Position numbers and translations under genes: made by a program. Below are positions 48,268 through 60,000 of a DNA stretch of 60,000 nt, piece after piece. Source of the stretch: Lingula anatina (Eukaryota; Brachiopoda; Lingulata; Lingulida; Lingulidae). A model generated the notes under the pieces. That model was not told where the DNA came from. It searched no databases and saw only the letters and a program-made list of their open reading frames with translations. Numbering within the stretch: position 1 is the first letter of the stretch; every line of letters starts with the position of its first letter. The DNA is taken from contig NW_019775386.1 of NCBI RefSeq assembly GCF_001039355.2, positions 68,510 through 128,509 on the forward strand, read 5' to 3'.

Positions 48268-48565
48268 ATCCGTTGTTTCAAAAGTTGGACAAATCAAATA
48301 AAGGCCACTCTATTGTATTCGAATTACCTTAAGGGGCCACTAATGCATTACAACATTTCTATCAACTGGACAAAGGCTGCTCTTTAGTACGCGTATTAAC
48401 TCTTAAAGTCAGTCCAATCTTTTTAACATTCCGCCAAATTCAACAAAGCGGCTAAAACTTCCGATCACGTATTACGTCATAAAGTCAAAATTCTATTTCA
48501 ACATTCCGGCAAATTCAACAAAGACCAACTCTACTCTACAACCCATTAAAGGCACAATTGGGGAC
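48268..48565 (+). repeat. Degenerate tandem array, period about 74 bp, four units
   Basis: Units near 48270, 48346, 48421 and 48497 each start with a version of TTTCAACATTCCGGCAAATT, then ACAAAG, then a CT-rich segment and a TAAAG(G)-type end. The last two units are most alike. Non-coding. Confidence 0.6.
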
Positions 48566-49367
48566 CTTTTGTCAGATTTTATTTGATTATAGGTAAGCAA
48601 TTACCAGTAATTAAGTATTGCGTCCCCGAATACAGACCGCCAGACCTGGACAGCGTCAAGGGCACGCGCGTATCGCTCTTGGAATCGGCTGTGTACACGT
48701 AGACATACTTATCACCTCCTGCACAAGCATTTCCAAATATTTACAACACCAGAAATAATAACAAGCACCTTCAAAATTTGCGACTTTATTGACGTTATTG
48801 CATAACACGTTAAAAATCTGAATTTTGTTATCTTTGGATGCCAATGTTTTCCTCTGAAATGAAGGGATCCCAACAATGGTGCTCTTTAAATTGAAATGTC
48901 TTTGCTTGCTATCTTAAATTATAAACTACAGAATAACAAAAAGAAACAGAGAGAAATTGTGGTTTGAATGGTTTATACTTGCATATATTGGTAGAGTTGG
49001 AAAATCCTGAAAACGCTACTCTGATTTGTACGACAAGAAAATGGCGCTTTAGGTAAATGTCATCGTGACCAGCCATCACAACAAACTGTTCGTACATGTA
49101 ATCGATTATATAAACCTTTTGCTTGCGATCTGATACAGTCATCGTGGTCCCTCATTGCACGTGTACTATGACACAATATACCTGTGGATATGCTCATTAT
49201 TGGAAACTCACAGCGACCAGAATGCGGGTTATTTTACATTTAATGTATTTATCAATGTGTACGCATATGCTGCACTTCGTATTATGTCTCACTTCAAAAA
49301 TTCCAAGGATCCTGTAACAATTCAATTGCCTATCTTTTGAATGGAACCATAAACTGAGAAATGCCTC

Positions 49368-49368
49368 C

Positions 49369-49413
<45 letters not shown>
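49368..49413. repeat. (AAT)n microsatellite
   Basis: About 15 AAT units without interruption. Confidence 0.9.
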
Positions 49414-52400
49414 TAGAGTACCGCTTTAGTTATGATTAATCTGCTTGACACCAATCGATGAGAAGAAGAACCTGATACAGAGAAAATCGTCTGTAAGAGA
49501 CTTGATGTTATTCTACATACGATTTATCATTTTTAATTGCCCGGGATTTGCAGGATAGCGTCTTAAAAGTTAAGTTAAAAGCATGTGATTTAATTGACTC
49601 GAATCAGTGCCATTTATTTATTACATCTGCACTGAGCTTGTACCATTCTCCTCTTCATGCGGGTAGCGGATGAATTACCAACGCATTCGCTAAATGAAGA
49701 AAAAGATACCAGAACTTGTAAATAACTAGAAGTTGGAAGCCAGCAATGATATGGAAATATATTCCTATCAGTCTGCTGAAAATTGTTGGATCTTATCTAC
49801 CAGTTAGAGAACCTGGTACGGAACCTGTGAATATATTAAAATTTTTAGTGCTCAATGTATTAAATAATAGTAGAACTGTGCACTAACTTCAGTTTTCCTT
49901 CCCTTCTCTAATGACATATATTTTCACAATGTGCGACCGAACTCGTGTGCCGCAAATCTGCAATGTATGAAAAAAAGTCTTGACTTGGGTGTTAGATTAG
50001 CGTGAAAACATGTCTTGTATATTGACATGGTGCATCATCTTGAAAAATTATACGTTAGAAAATCTGAAAGCAGACACATGAGACATGAGACATAGGCGTT
50101 TGCGTCAACTGCCACCGACAAGTGTGAAAACATCAAGTACATAATCTTTCTATGTGAAAAATAGCATTGAACGCGAATTAAAAGATTTTCGTTATTGCCG
50201 ATTTTCAGGTATCATATCACTGTTTACGACACCATAAACGCTTAAACTTCACATTTTAAGTATACGTTCATAACGACGACGGCCCTGGTTAAGGGTTTGT
50301 TTATCACGTGTGATGCCTGCCCCACATGCCAAATGATTATTCACCTATACTATATTTACACAAACGTATACATACAGATCCGGAATATGACATCTCATGT
50401 AAACTGAAGAAAATAAGCCCACAGTTTGGGCTGTGACATATGCCAAGTGCTTCCTCAGGCTGGTGGTAGTAGCAACAATTTACTGGTGGTGAATAATTTC
50501 CGCCGTCTACTCGGGGGGGGGGGGGTATCTGGCTAGAGAAGCCCCTGAAGCCAGATGATGAAGACGAGTCTGGTCTTTACACTGCGACCAGTTGGGCTTT
50601 TTTACAGGCCACAGCCGGTCACAATCTATAACTTATTAAGATAAAAAATATATACACGTTTAATGATATGTCAAATGATTTACAAGAAATGATGATTATA
50701 ATACAAATATCGGGGAAAAGTCAAAGGACAAAAGTTGTATAGACGTGAGGTCTCAGCGTTTAAATTGTGGTAGAAGTGCCAGAAAGCAACCTTTGCGATT
50801 GAATGATGTCCGACAAACTAACCGCCGCCACTTGAATAATCAAGTGAAAACAATATCACTCATGAAAGCTTCTGATTAATACCTTTCTGGAGAAGAAAGC
50901 GCCAAGACAGCGCCACTTCAGGTAGAACCAGCGAGACCGCCATTATCTCGCTTAAATTGGTGCTTGTTATGTTTTTGGACAACTGAGAAAGGAAGAAATA
51001 AATAGTCTTCCCATTTCATCTTCGGCACACCTTTTTCTAAATAGCAGTAACTGAATTACTGGCATTCGTCTGCGTATCTTTTCCACTTTAATTCTCAAAG
51101 GAAAATATAAATATGATCGCTCTCCATTGCTACAATTAAATCTTTCGGTCTCCGACTATAGGATCAACATAAATTATTGTTTACCTCATTTTTAATTAAA
51201 AAAATCATGGCTCTTTATTAAGTCCATTTCGTTTTAGGAGAGTTTATAACCAGTAGGTTAAGTTACGTGCTAATTTTCAACTACATATACATTGTGCAGG
51301 GTTGTAAATGGCAAACATATTGTATATATTAAAGAAATAAAGTCGGTCCATTTGACATGTGCGGATGGGTGGCGATTAAATGGAATAGTATATTAAGATG
51401 GCCTTCAAGCGAGCCAAGAGCAAATCACAACAAGTCTTATCTAATTGCTCTCTGTTTTCCTTTACTTCATCATTATTAATTTTCCTTTTCTTTCGCCCAA
51501 AGACGTGCAATCTGTTGCTCGATCTGCGTGTTTATTCATTGTATATATCAAACGAACCGGCGGCTTAAGGCGCGAACACTTCTTTGCTAACGACTCTATT
51601 GTTCTGAGACCCGTCTTTTAAGTCCAGCTAACACCCTGTGGTTCTTAGCCGCCTCTTTACTCCTGTTTTGTTCTCGTAATCGCATGACCGCATGGGGACA
51701 GAGAGTTGAGTAAGGTGAGTTCTTTCACCCTCCTCAAACGAACCACCGCTGGTTATTATTCTAATTAAACAATCGATGTTTTCGCGTATTGTTTTCACAC
51801 GTGAGCTCGGCGTTCACGGCCGCGTGCCTGTGATGTAAGGCCGCCGTTCATTTAAGACCGACCTAAGCCGCCAAAACCCTTGGGGCATTTCAAGTGCTGC
51901 TTTCATGAAGTGTTGTCCAGCACTGATTCACTGATCAGCAATTATATCCCCGTCAATCTGCGCGTTCGTCCCCCCCTAGGGGAGCTTAAGCGAGCGGCGT
52001 TGTCTTAGAAGATGCCGACGAAGCGGTCGCTAATTATTTAACAAGGGGGTTTGACTGCCCGTAATTATGGCACGTGTAGCATGAGTGCCGTCTGTTAAAG
52101 CTTCACTGGATCATTATCCGAAACCCGAGAAGAAAAGTAAAAGACAGTTTTGATTTTAAATAATACACCACTTCCTTTTGATTGCACAGTGAATCTTTAA
52201 AAGCTGATATAACAAATGCTTTCGCTCTTTTATAATCACGCATGCATTTCGTCATCCTTTCCTTTTAATCATAGGATAAAGGCATTTTACAAACTGCCAT
52301 ACACTCCTTCTAATGATCTATCCATGTTGTGTTGCATGCAGACCGTATTACTGAAACTCAGCCTTCTAATTTTTTTTTAGTTGAACACTACTACCGACAT

Positions 52401-54082
52401 CTTTGCTAAATGGTAAGAAAGGGACTGACTTGTCCAAGTGACTCTTTTGAGTCGTCTGCCAAAACTTTACAAACAGGAAAATACAAATCTATATCGTTTC
52501 AAACACACAACTTCAGTAAAAATTTTCGATTGACCTTTAAAATATATTTCATAACAAAACAAACGTCCTCTGTAGGAGATCACGTGACTTGCCACTTATC
52601 GTCTGCAACAGGTTAGAGCGAAAATTAATCCTGGCAGGACCGGAACGCTGATGAACTTCAAACGTCCGTGGTCGCCACGGGCTGTTGAACTGATGAAGAT
52701 ACCACCATAGTCGCCATGATGACCACGCTCAATGGAAGTTCCGTGCCATACCTTCTGAAAGAAGCCATTCTGAACTGGGGCTTACTGTCTGCAAAATACT
52801 AAAAGATATCACCCGCCTTCGTGACGCGGCGCAAAATCTTGTCGAGTAACGCCAAAATATCTTTGATCAGTTTTGCCAAAAAAATATTGTTGATCTCTCT
52901 CTGGTTTTGGTCTCTGCTTTCGGTTACGTTATATTACATATGGCGTTTTCTCGTAGGTGCTAAAATACGGGTAGTTATTCATTAACCATCCGAATCTGGG
53001 GTCAACACCATTCATATCTAGGTTCAACACGTTCCGGACCTCTTCTTAATCTTCCCGATACCTTCTGAACCTTCTGTCCATTCTTTTTGCTTCTGTCCAT
53101 TCTTTTTGCTTATCAATAACAGATTTTTAAGAAGCTCCAGAAAACAAAGAGAAATGATAATAAAAGATAAGTACTATAATACACATCTATTCTGTAATCA
53201 ACATATGTTTCAGAGTTCAGACACATCGATTAATAACGAGTATATAGTCATTATTTGAGGGAAACTTCTCGGATACAACTGTGAAAATCAACAAGAATTT
53301 GTTGCATATTAAAATTGGCATAATCATAAAGAAACCGTAAGTTATTGGTATCCACCACCCCTCTATCTGCGCTTGTAGATTGATTCAGAGTGCGTCTTTC
53401 ACATTTTACCATTAAAAAGGAAAAGAAAAACTATATTTACTCCGTTATTTTCTCTACTCTACTCAACTATACACTAAGCCCGCTGTGTGAAAGTCCTTGC
53501 ATTTCCTTTATCATACATAGTAAAAAGTGCCCTTAGCCTTGTCGTTAAAGCGGAGATGACACCTAACACCAACATGTCATCACCATAAGTACAAGTCTAC
53601 AATATATATATAGCACTGGAGACAACTGTTGAATCAAGCCAACTACTATCACGTTTTCATCATCTTGTTATAGCAAAATGATGCCAAAGAATACCGTTCC
53701 ACCTTGGCATAATGCAAATTGACTCATTGGACACTGTTTTACCTTCACCAAAAGCAACCTAACCAGGTATGTTTATTTGTGGTCCATATGTATTAGGGGG
53801 ACTCTAACGTGGCTGTTAATGTATTTAAGCAAGGTAAAATAATCCTACACAAGACCTACTTATTTATTTATAACCGTGCTATAGCAACAGTCACATTATC
53901 TGCAGGCATGGAGACACATTTTAATACTGATGTGTCAATTACTTAAAAAGCACAAGTTTAATATTTGGGCATTAACTTAATTAAAATACAAAACAGCCCC
54001 CCTTCGCTATTCCTCGATGGGTCTTTTCCCCCGAAAATTCTTGCCCTCACGCTTTGGTTCCCTCCATCTGGCTCTCTACCCG

Positions 54083-54488
54083 TTCCCACGGTCTTGGAGG
54101 CGATTAAATAGCTCGATAACAAAGACCGAAGGTGTGCATGTCGCAAGTCAAAGCATCAGCTTTGTGTACACTGGGCCTTTATCGCTAAACTTTGCCTGGT
54201 GGGCGGGGTTTTCCCACAAATTCACACAAAGCGGGGTCGCGTGCAAGTAATTGCGGACGACCAAAGGTCCTGGGTGATTGACAGGCAGTTGACCAATCAG
54301 AATTGAGCTGGCACGCGCCGACACCGCGGGGAGGTGAATCTCGACATCCGATTGGTTGCTTCTGTCGAAATTCCAGCGGACGAGCGACACATGCCGCCAC
54401 ACGAGTTGTATAAGAATTCCCTGTGCCTACATTTTCCCACACTTACATGCCCATACATCTGGTCTAACGGAATTCCATACACTTAATC
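54083..54488 (+). promoter_or_regulatory. HES promoter: CSL/Su(H) sites, CCAAT boxes, TATA-like box, HES class C sites
   Basis: Three perfect matches to the CSL consensus YGTGRGAA lie on the minus strand: 54083-54090, 54211-54218 and 54434-54441. CCAAT boxes lie at 54293-54297 and, inverted, at 54351-54355. A TATA-like TATAAG is at 54409-54414, placing the start of transcription near 54440 and leaving a 5' UTR of about 50 nt. CACGCG sites at 54238-54243 (inverted) and 54312-54317 match known class C sites bound by HES proteins, as expected for negative autoregulation. A GC-box-like GGGCGGGG is at 54201-54208. Function is inferred from motifs. Confidence 0.65.
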
Positions 54489-57400
54489 ATGGCCGAGAAA
54501 GCTTCTCATACGCTCCTCGGATCTGCGGCTCAAGCTAGAAGGGTAAGTTAAAATTTTGCGTTAATTCAATGGCGGTTAAAGCCAATTACTTCATATTGCG
54601 TTAGCAAGAAAAAAAATCGTTACGGTGACCGATACCGTAACGGATGATCAGGTTGACGTGCATGATTTGGCGCCAAAATTAGGAGGCGTTATCATGTTCC
54701 GGTTGATCAACTGATCACGATTTGGCGCCAAAATGAGTCAAAAAGGAACAAAACACATTTGGTAATTCACCTGTGCAGAAATATCCAGTAAAAACTAGAA
54801 TTGGTAATGAATAATGAATTCTATAACATAAATGTCAACATTATCTTTTTCGCTTCAGACAAATAAACCACTAATGGAAAAGAGGCGACGCCAACGAATC
54901 AATGAATGTCTCTCAGAGCTGAAGTCCCTGGTACTACAAGCGCTGCAAAGAGATGTAAGTATAAACGACATGTAATAATCGGATCATGAGATGACTATCT
55001 TCACCGTTGCTTGGATGTTTTATTCACTCAGGGATATTTACTTAGAGGATCATATGGAGCAGTTATTAGCGGTCTTAATTACGAGTTTGAAACTAAAATT
55101 ATTTGTTTTTACAAAATGCACCGTTAGCGTAGGCTCTCACACACGCCACTAGAAACCACCCCAAATTGACTGTTTTGACGCTTACACCCTCCATTTTGTG
55201 AAAAACAAATAAAAACCTTTGGATTATTGGTCTTACTAAACTTGGGAGGGAAAACCTGCAATTCTTTTTATGGCACCAACAAGGGACATCTTTACCATTA
55301 ATAATGCATTAACTTGTTCTACATGAGATCGGCAGCCAGACCACCTTGAAGACCCTGCCCTGACCGTCACCAAATTGTCACCTATTAAAAGTCATCAGCT
55401 GGTGACATTATCAACCACTGAGGACGAATTACTTAATATTCATAGCGCCCCCCGGCGAACCCCGGGTGTGTACACAATGGACGGCATTTGAACAATTTTG
55501 GATCAAATTGTATGTAACCGGTTTGATGTGTTAGTAGCATATCATTACAGTTCTGATGTGTTGACTCCGCCGTGTGTACTTGCTTTGTAGCGACCGGGAA
55601 GAATAAACCGGTTCCAGGCAGGCGCGAGACCGATCTGAAAGTTTTTTATTTGTGTGAACGGAGCAACGGTTTCGCATTTTAAGCCACGTTCCCACGCTCG
55701 TCAGAAAATAAACGGTTCATTTTCCCTCCACGGGTCACCGCTGTGGCACGCGCTAGCAGACGTTAGGGTCACGTGGGTCAGGGTGATGTGTATATTATGG
55801 GATATGATCATCCCCTAAAAAGTTGCTATACAAGGCTTCTATTGTTCCCGAACAAGGTGGTCGGTTACATTTCTATTTACAATTCAGGTTTTGTCCCAAC
55901 TGTAAAAATATCCAGCAATCAAAGGAAAAAAAGAGAACTTTGATACGCTTGTGTGCCATTAGTCCCCAAAATGAAGGGTTCAGTTTGTTTTGGCGTGTTC
56001 TGTTTGTTAATTGATAGCTGAATTTTGGAGTCGACTCCTGTGGTTAAAGAAAACTATATCATTAAGGACATCTCGCTTCTTTCTTTTCAGACATCACGGT
56101 ATTCAAAGTTAGAAAAGGCGGACATTTTGGAGATGACAGTGAAACACTTAAGAACAGTGCAGCGCCAGCAAATGACAGGTAAATAGTTTAAATGATTATC
56201 ATGAAAAATGTTCTTGTTTTGAAACTCAAGATCTTAGCACTTGCATTGCATTCAAACCAAGATTTTGGCGTGGGAGGGAGAGATGATAAATAATGTAAAC
56301 TGGTGGAGGTGGTAAATAATGTAAACTGGCTTCTAAATAAAGACACCTTTCCTCATCTGGTACACAATGGAAAGAGTGCGTGGGGTAGCAGAGCCTCAGA
56401 TCTAAGTTCGATTAAAGGTTCTAAATCTAGCCAATCTGGAACTGTGAACAATGTAATAGTTAAACCATCTTGGCACAGGGCAGTTTGACGTGACAGCTTG
56501 TTTGAATACTTGAGGCTGGCAGTTGGCATATTACAAGGTGGTTCTCCCGGTGAATCTAACAGTTACTCGCCTACCTCGCTTCCTTTGTAATAGAAGAACT
56601 CGAGAGACAATGGGGAGATAGCGATGAGCAATCTTCATCGCGGCAACCGCCTGTTGTAGGCACAGCTGTGCGCCCAGCTATTGTTTTAAACAACACATGA
56701 AAAGGATGGTGATGAATCACACATGTGTTTTGCTAACACAGATGTTTTGGAGTGAAATGAAAAAAGAGAAAAAATATTTGACCGATTAGATGCCAAGATA
56801 TTTTATCTCTGGTACTTGAGAGAGATAATAAAAAACGCCCTTTGTGGATGTATTGTCAACTCGGCGGCCAACTGCCATAGGTTAAATTTCATTATACCGT
56901 TTTGTTCACAATTCTATTTTTTGCTTGAGAATGTATATAATATTTCTTAATTATAGTTTAACGCTATTGGAGGTTAGACAAGAGCAAAAATTCACTTTTT
57001 AAATCGATTTTAAATTCCGTTATTCCTTTTCATTACAGCTGCAGTAGCCAACGATCCTAGTGTGCTGAGCAAGTACCGCGCTGGCTTTAACGAGTGCGCT
57101 GGGGAAGTCTCACGCTATCTTCGCTCTATCGACGGTCTCGAGGAAGACGTCCGGCTAAGACTCCTTAACCACCTGGCCACGTGCACGCAGAGGGTCAATC
57201 AGCAGAACGAGAACGTGCCACCCCCACCCAAAGCCTGCTCTCCTCCCATGGGTACACCAACGCAGCAGCCCATCTCCGTCCAGATCCCCAATGTCAACAC
57301 CGTGATCACCCCGCACAGTCTACCATTCCAGAACTTCAACAACATTCAGCAGCAGCAACAACAACAACAACAGAAGACATTATCGTCTCCACAGTCGACT

Positions 57401-57820
57401 TCAAACTTCGCTGGGACCATCCAGATCATTCCAAGCACGCTACCAAATGGACAAGTGGCTTACATTCTCCATAGTCCAAACTTCTCAACCCCTGCAACGA
57501 ATAACAATAATGACACTATTTCTAAGGCACCAATTACGCCTACAGTTGCAAATGGACACTTAACAAACGCTATTTCAGTTTCGTCTTCCAGTCTTCCAGT
57601 GCTGGTGCCTTCTCAGAATTACCAGACGACATGTCAAAACAACGCGGGAATCTACAGTGTAAATGTCGCATGTCCCGCAGCACACAACCGCAGTCCCGCA
57701 CCCGCCAGCGAGCCGCCAGTCGCTGTATCTCAAACTCTAAGCCCTTACGTTATGAAAGACCAAAAACCATTTTCTCTGGGAGTCACAGAAAAGGAAAGAA
57801 ATATGTGGCGGCCGTGGTAA
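54489..57820 (+). CDS. hes: HES1/hairy-type bHLH-Orange transcriptional repressor (339 aa)
   Basis: Coding exons 54489-54542, 54859-54954, 56091-56178 and 57039-57820 join in phases 0, 0 and 1, the usual four-exon HES structure. The basic region [13 protein letters not shown] (from residue 21) has the family's proline at P22. The bHLH runs to about residue 76 with helix 2 [16 protein letters not shown]. The Orange domain covers about 85-130. A 9-Gln run is at 183-191, and the protein ends exactly in WRPW (336-339), the Groucho/TLE recruitment motif. HES proteins dimerise, bind N-box or class C DNA and repress proneural and other genes downstream of Notch. The Ser/Thr/Pro-rich middle is longer than in vertebrate HES1. 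Everything needed for function is present. Among HES paralogues it is nearest to HES1/HES4 by eye. Confidence 0.96.
54664..54734. promoter_or_regulatory. Two identical E2F-type palindromes in HES intron 1
   Basis: GATTTGGCGCCAAAAT occurs twice, at 54664-54679 and 54719-54734, 55 bp apart, each preceded by TGATCA-containing sequence. TTTGGCGCCAAA is a perfect palindrome matching the E2F/DP consensus TTTSGCGC on both strands. Confidence 0.5.
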
Positions 57821-57907
57821 AAACTGAGAATTTCATAACCCAAAGACAGAACAAATATGGGACCAATGATGCTTTTCTACAAATTATTTTTATACTCCAG
57901 AATGCCA

Positions 57908-57913
57908 AATAAA
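57908..57913 (+). terminator. Polyadenylation signal of hes
   Basis: AATAAA 88 bp after the stop codon, the first such hexamer downstream. This gives a short 3' UTR typical of HES genes. Confidence 0.6.
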
Positions 57914-58450
57914 AATATTCAAATATCATAATGATTTATCTTTCTTTGTTTTGTCTATTTATGAGTATTACATAGTTGATTAAGTAAATGTTTGTTGTCC
58001 AACAGTTCTTAAGATAACTAACATTTTCAATTTGGTCGGTTAAAGTAAATCGTCTTCAAATATTAATAACGCCCGCTAATCGTTAGGAGAGCGTCTTTAA
58101 AAGTTACTTATCAAAATTCTCTTTGGTGACGCGGAGATTCCAATTTATAGTTTGGCTACCGTCTCATTACTGCCTGTGAACATTCCAGGGCTTCTGGAAT
58201 ATTACTTTCATCCCTAAGGAAGCCGTTAATGTTGTCCGAATGTCAGAGAACTGTATAAACTTTTATTAACTAGCAGAAATGGAGTAGAATCGGGTACTTT
58301 ACATTGGTCACGACAAAGCTGGTATCTACTATGGCTATATGCTTTATTGGACAGTGATTTCCATGTCTGTTATCTAGTCCGTATAAATTTCAGTAAAACA
58401 ATTAAACTGTTTTTCCGTGGCAAAAAGGCGTAGAGATGTCTGCCAAAGTT
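57914..58450. other. Downstream flank of hes
   Basis: Unique-looking AT-rich sequence. No exon or repeat that I can support. Confidence 0.45.
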
Positions 58451-58690
58451 ATGCAAATGGAGAGAGGGAGGAAGAGAAAGGGGAGGGGGGAGGGCAAGGT
58501 CGTATCAGACGGGAATAATGCAAATATGTTTGACCACAGATCTTAGAGGAGGGGGGAGGGCAAGGTCGTAACAGACGGGAATAATGCAAATATGTTTTTT
58601 TACAGATCTTAGAGGAGGGGGGAGGACAAGGTCGTAACAGACGGGAATAATGCAAATAAGTTCGACCACAGATCTTAGAGAAAGAAAGGC
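58451..58690 (+). repeat. 3 x 66-bp tandem repeat with a POU octamer in each unit
   Basis: Units start with CAAGGTCGTA at 58495, 58561 and 58627 (58627 within ACAAGGTCG), a constant period of 66 bp. Each carries AATAATGCAAAT, so the perfect octamer ATGCAAAT lies at 58518-58525, 58584-58591 and 58650-58657. A fourth octamer is just upstream at 58451-58458. Each unit ends in CAGATCTTAGAG plus a G-rich tail. A poly(G) run follows at about 58691-58708. Proline-rich frames through the array are artefacts. Confidence 0.85.
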
Positions 58691-58708
58691 GGGGGGGGGG
58701 GGGGGGGG

Positions 58709-59904
58709 AAGTGATGACAGACGGCTTCAATAAAATGAGTTACTACGAGGGTGAACAACTAAGTTGTTAACTTTTCAACTGACGGTCAGCGTCATGCGGT
58801 ATGGTCAGTGATATTAAACTGACCGGAATGGTCACCGTTATGGAGCGGCTGGTCTCAGTCAGTCGCGTCTGTTTCAATAAAAGTTTATGAAGAGTCGCGT
58901 GTTAAGGTTTTTGGCAACGGCTATCAAGTTGAACAGTCTGGGTATTCTTGTACGATTGTATTAAAATCTTCTGTTATTCTGCTATTATATACCCTATTAG
59001 TCTTGACCATTAGAAATATTGGAAGAAAAGAAAAGCCTTGAGGGGAGGAAGAGAAATAGCGCTTTCCAGACGACCCCTGGACGCAGTCGAATTGTGGGCA
59101 TAATTGACTAATGCCTTAATTGATTGATGTACTTGTAGTCCCTTATTTAAAGACCATTTTACGTGTTTTCAATTCAAGTTTTCAAACATCAAGAAACAAA
59201 CATGAAGACGGCGCACTAGTCAATGGAAAGGCAATCACGCAACGAGGAACGTGCCTATTAATTAGACCAAAATTCTAAAAGTATTCTGGAATATACTCAA
59301 GAACCATTTGCGATCTTTTTGTAAAATATTCTGCCTTCTTAACGAACGTGACAAGCATGGCATTTTTACGATTATTCTACGAAACAAGCCATGCAAATTG
59401 AAGTCACATAAAAGAAATTCAGTAAAGGTCCACCTGAACTGTTGACAAACCCAGAGATTTATTTACACGTTTTAAAGCACTTAGTAGCACTAAAGAACTC
59501 GTTGAACCTCTCACAAAAGAAGATAAGTTATACAACCCAGAGATTAATTTCACTTAACGCAGATATTTTTTTAAATTTAGACTGTGGCTCATTCCCAATA
59601 AAACTACCGGTCTACATACATCGATCCAACTCCGCTTGGAGTCTCGCCGAATAAAACCAGTTTAACAAATTAACAGATTCACCTTGCGTCACAAATAATG
59701 ATCAACGTTATAATTCTTTCATGCTTGTCAGATTAATGAAGTCGATCTCGTCTTTGGCATAAAGCATATTAAATACAATTCTCAAAATTGGGTAATTTTT
59801 CTGTCTTTGGGAATATCAGAAACAAAGCAACAAATAAAAGGAGTAGTCTTGGAAGTCCGAATTGATCGAAACGCTAACTATTGTAGATCTTGGGAGCGGT
59901 GTGC

Positions 59905-59940
<36 letters not shown>

Positions 59941-60000
59941 AAACAAATGGTGTGAAATGTTAGATCCTTCGGTATGCTTGGTGTGACAATACTCTGATAC
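58709..60000. other. Gene-free 3' end of the window
   Basis: It contains the solo arm at 59590-59645, a 32-A run at 59908-59939 and a GGTCAG-rich stretch near 58780-58860. No exon is supported. Confidence 0.45.
59908..59939 (+). repeat. Poly(A) tract, 32 A
   Basis: Uninterrupted A run followed by ACAAACAAA. Possibly the tail of a retroposed sequence. Confidence 0.8.

Larger units (their letters stand above)
30549..54082. other. Gene desert, more than 23 kb, upstream of HES
   Basis: I find no exon with splice sites, codon character and family resemblance on either strand across this whole stretch. The open frames present are short and scattered or run through microsatellites or the second gap. 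Named repeats inside are listed separately. The rest is AT-rich unique-looking sequence with GC-richer patches near 43.95-44.13 kb and 51.53-52.08 kb. A large gene-poor domain next to a developmental regulator is a common place for distal enhancers. That is inference. Confidence 0.5.

Noticed and set aside
57181-57912. Alternative frames within HES exon 4
   Set aside because: The frame with the Orange domain and WRPW end is unambiguous. The others are shadows.
58449-58730. Proline-rich repetitive minus-strand open frame
   Set aside because: Translation of the 66-bp tandem repeat, with no gene context.
1-60000. tRNA, rRNA, CRISPR or operon-like gene clusters
   Set aside because: I looked for tRNA B-box and cloverleaf candidates, spaced identical repeats of CRISPR type and tight co-directional gene runs, and found none. 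The genome is eukaryotic with introns throughout.

Overview
The window is a piece of animal nuclear genome, most likely from a marine invertebrate. A lophotrochozoan such as a mollusc fits best. The signs are GT-AG introns, AT-rich spacers full of (GA)n, (CA)n and (TA)n microsatellites, many short non-autonomous DNA transposons, two N gaps, and metazoan gene families (IAP with BIR, UBA and RING; C2H2 zinc-finger protein; HES repressor). The species assignment is inference. All exon structures were built by hand from splice consensus and reading-frame phase.

Region 1 (1-9.6 kb) holds two minus-strand genes. The clear one is an inhibitor-of-apoptosis protein of 530 aa (three coding exons, 7932-5871). 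Downstream of it is an unrecognised candidate gene with four phase-compatible exons (5228-2524). Around them are a decayed LINE reverse-transcriptase tail, a 134-bp MITE with a perfect 9-bp target duplication, two palindromic repeats and an 898-bp foldback element. Region 2 (9.6-18.4 kb) has no gene I can support. It carries several inverted-repeat elements, one flanked by TTAA and one by TATA.

Region 3 (18.4-26.3 kb) is a plus-strand gene of 14 coding exons encoding an 843-aa protein with an acidic N-terminal part, an AT-hook, nine C2H2 fingers and a Gln-rich C-terminus. All 14 phases agree. Its intron 4 contains a 390-bp hairpin. The finger-encoding exon 5 is followed by in-frame tandem copies of its own 3' half, including a second intact splice donor. 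Five copies of one palindromic ~215-235 bp MITE family lie between 21.4 and 30.6 kb.

Region 4 (30.6-54 kb) is a gene desert of more than 23 kb. It contains microsatellites, a second copy of the 9-bp-TSD MITE, a mariner-like MITE and two very degenerate tandem arrays (periods ~62 and ~74 bp). Region 5 (54-60 kb) holds a HES1-type bHLH-Orange-WRPW repressor (339 aa, four exons). Its upstream region has three perfect CSL/Su(H) sites, two CCAAT boxes, a TATA-like box and two CACGCG sites, which is the expected layout of a Notch-responsive, self-repressing gene. Intron 1 has two identical E2F-type palindromes. About 0.7 kb downstream is a 3 x 66-bp array carrying a POU octamer in every unit.

The three well-supported genes act in different processes (cell death, chromatin/transcription, Notch output), and nothing shows a joint function. 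I found no operon, CRISPR array or gene cluster forming a new system. The most unusual observations are the in-frame exon-5 duplication, the unrecognised four-exon gene, the degenerate arrays, and the regulatory motif layout around HES.
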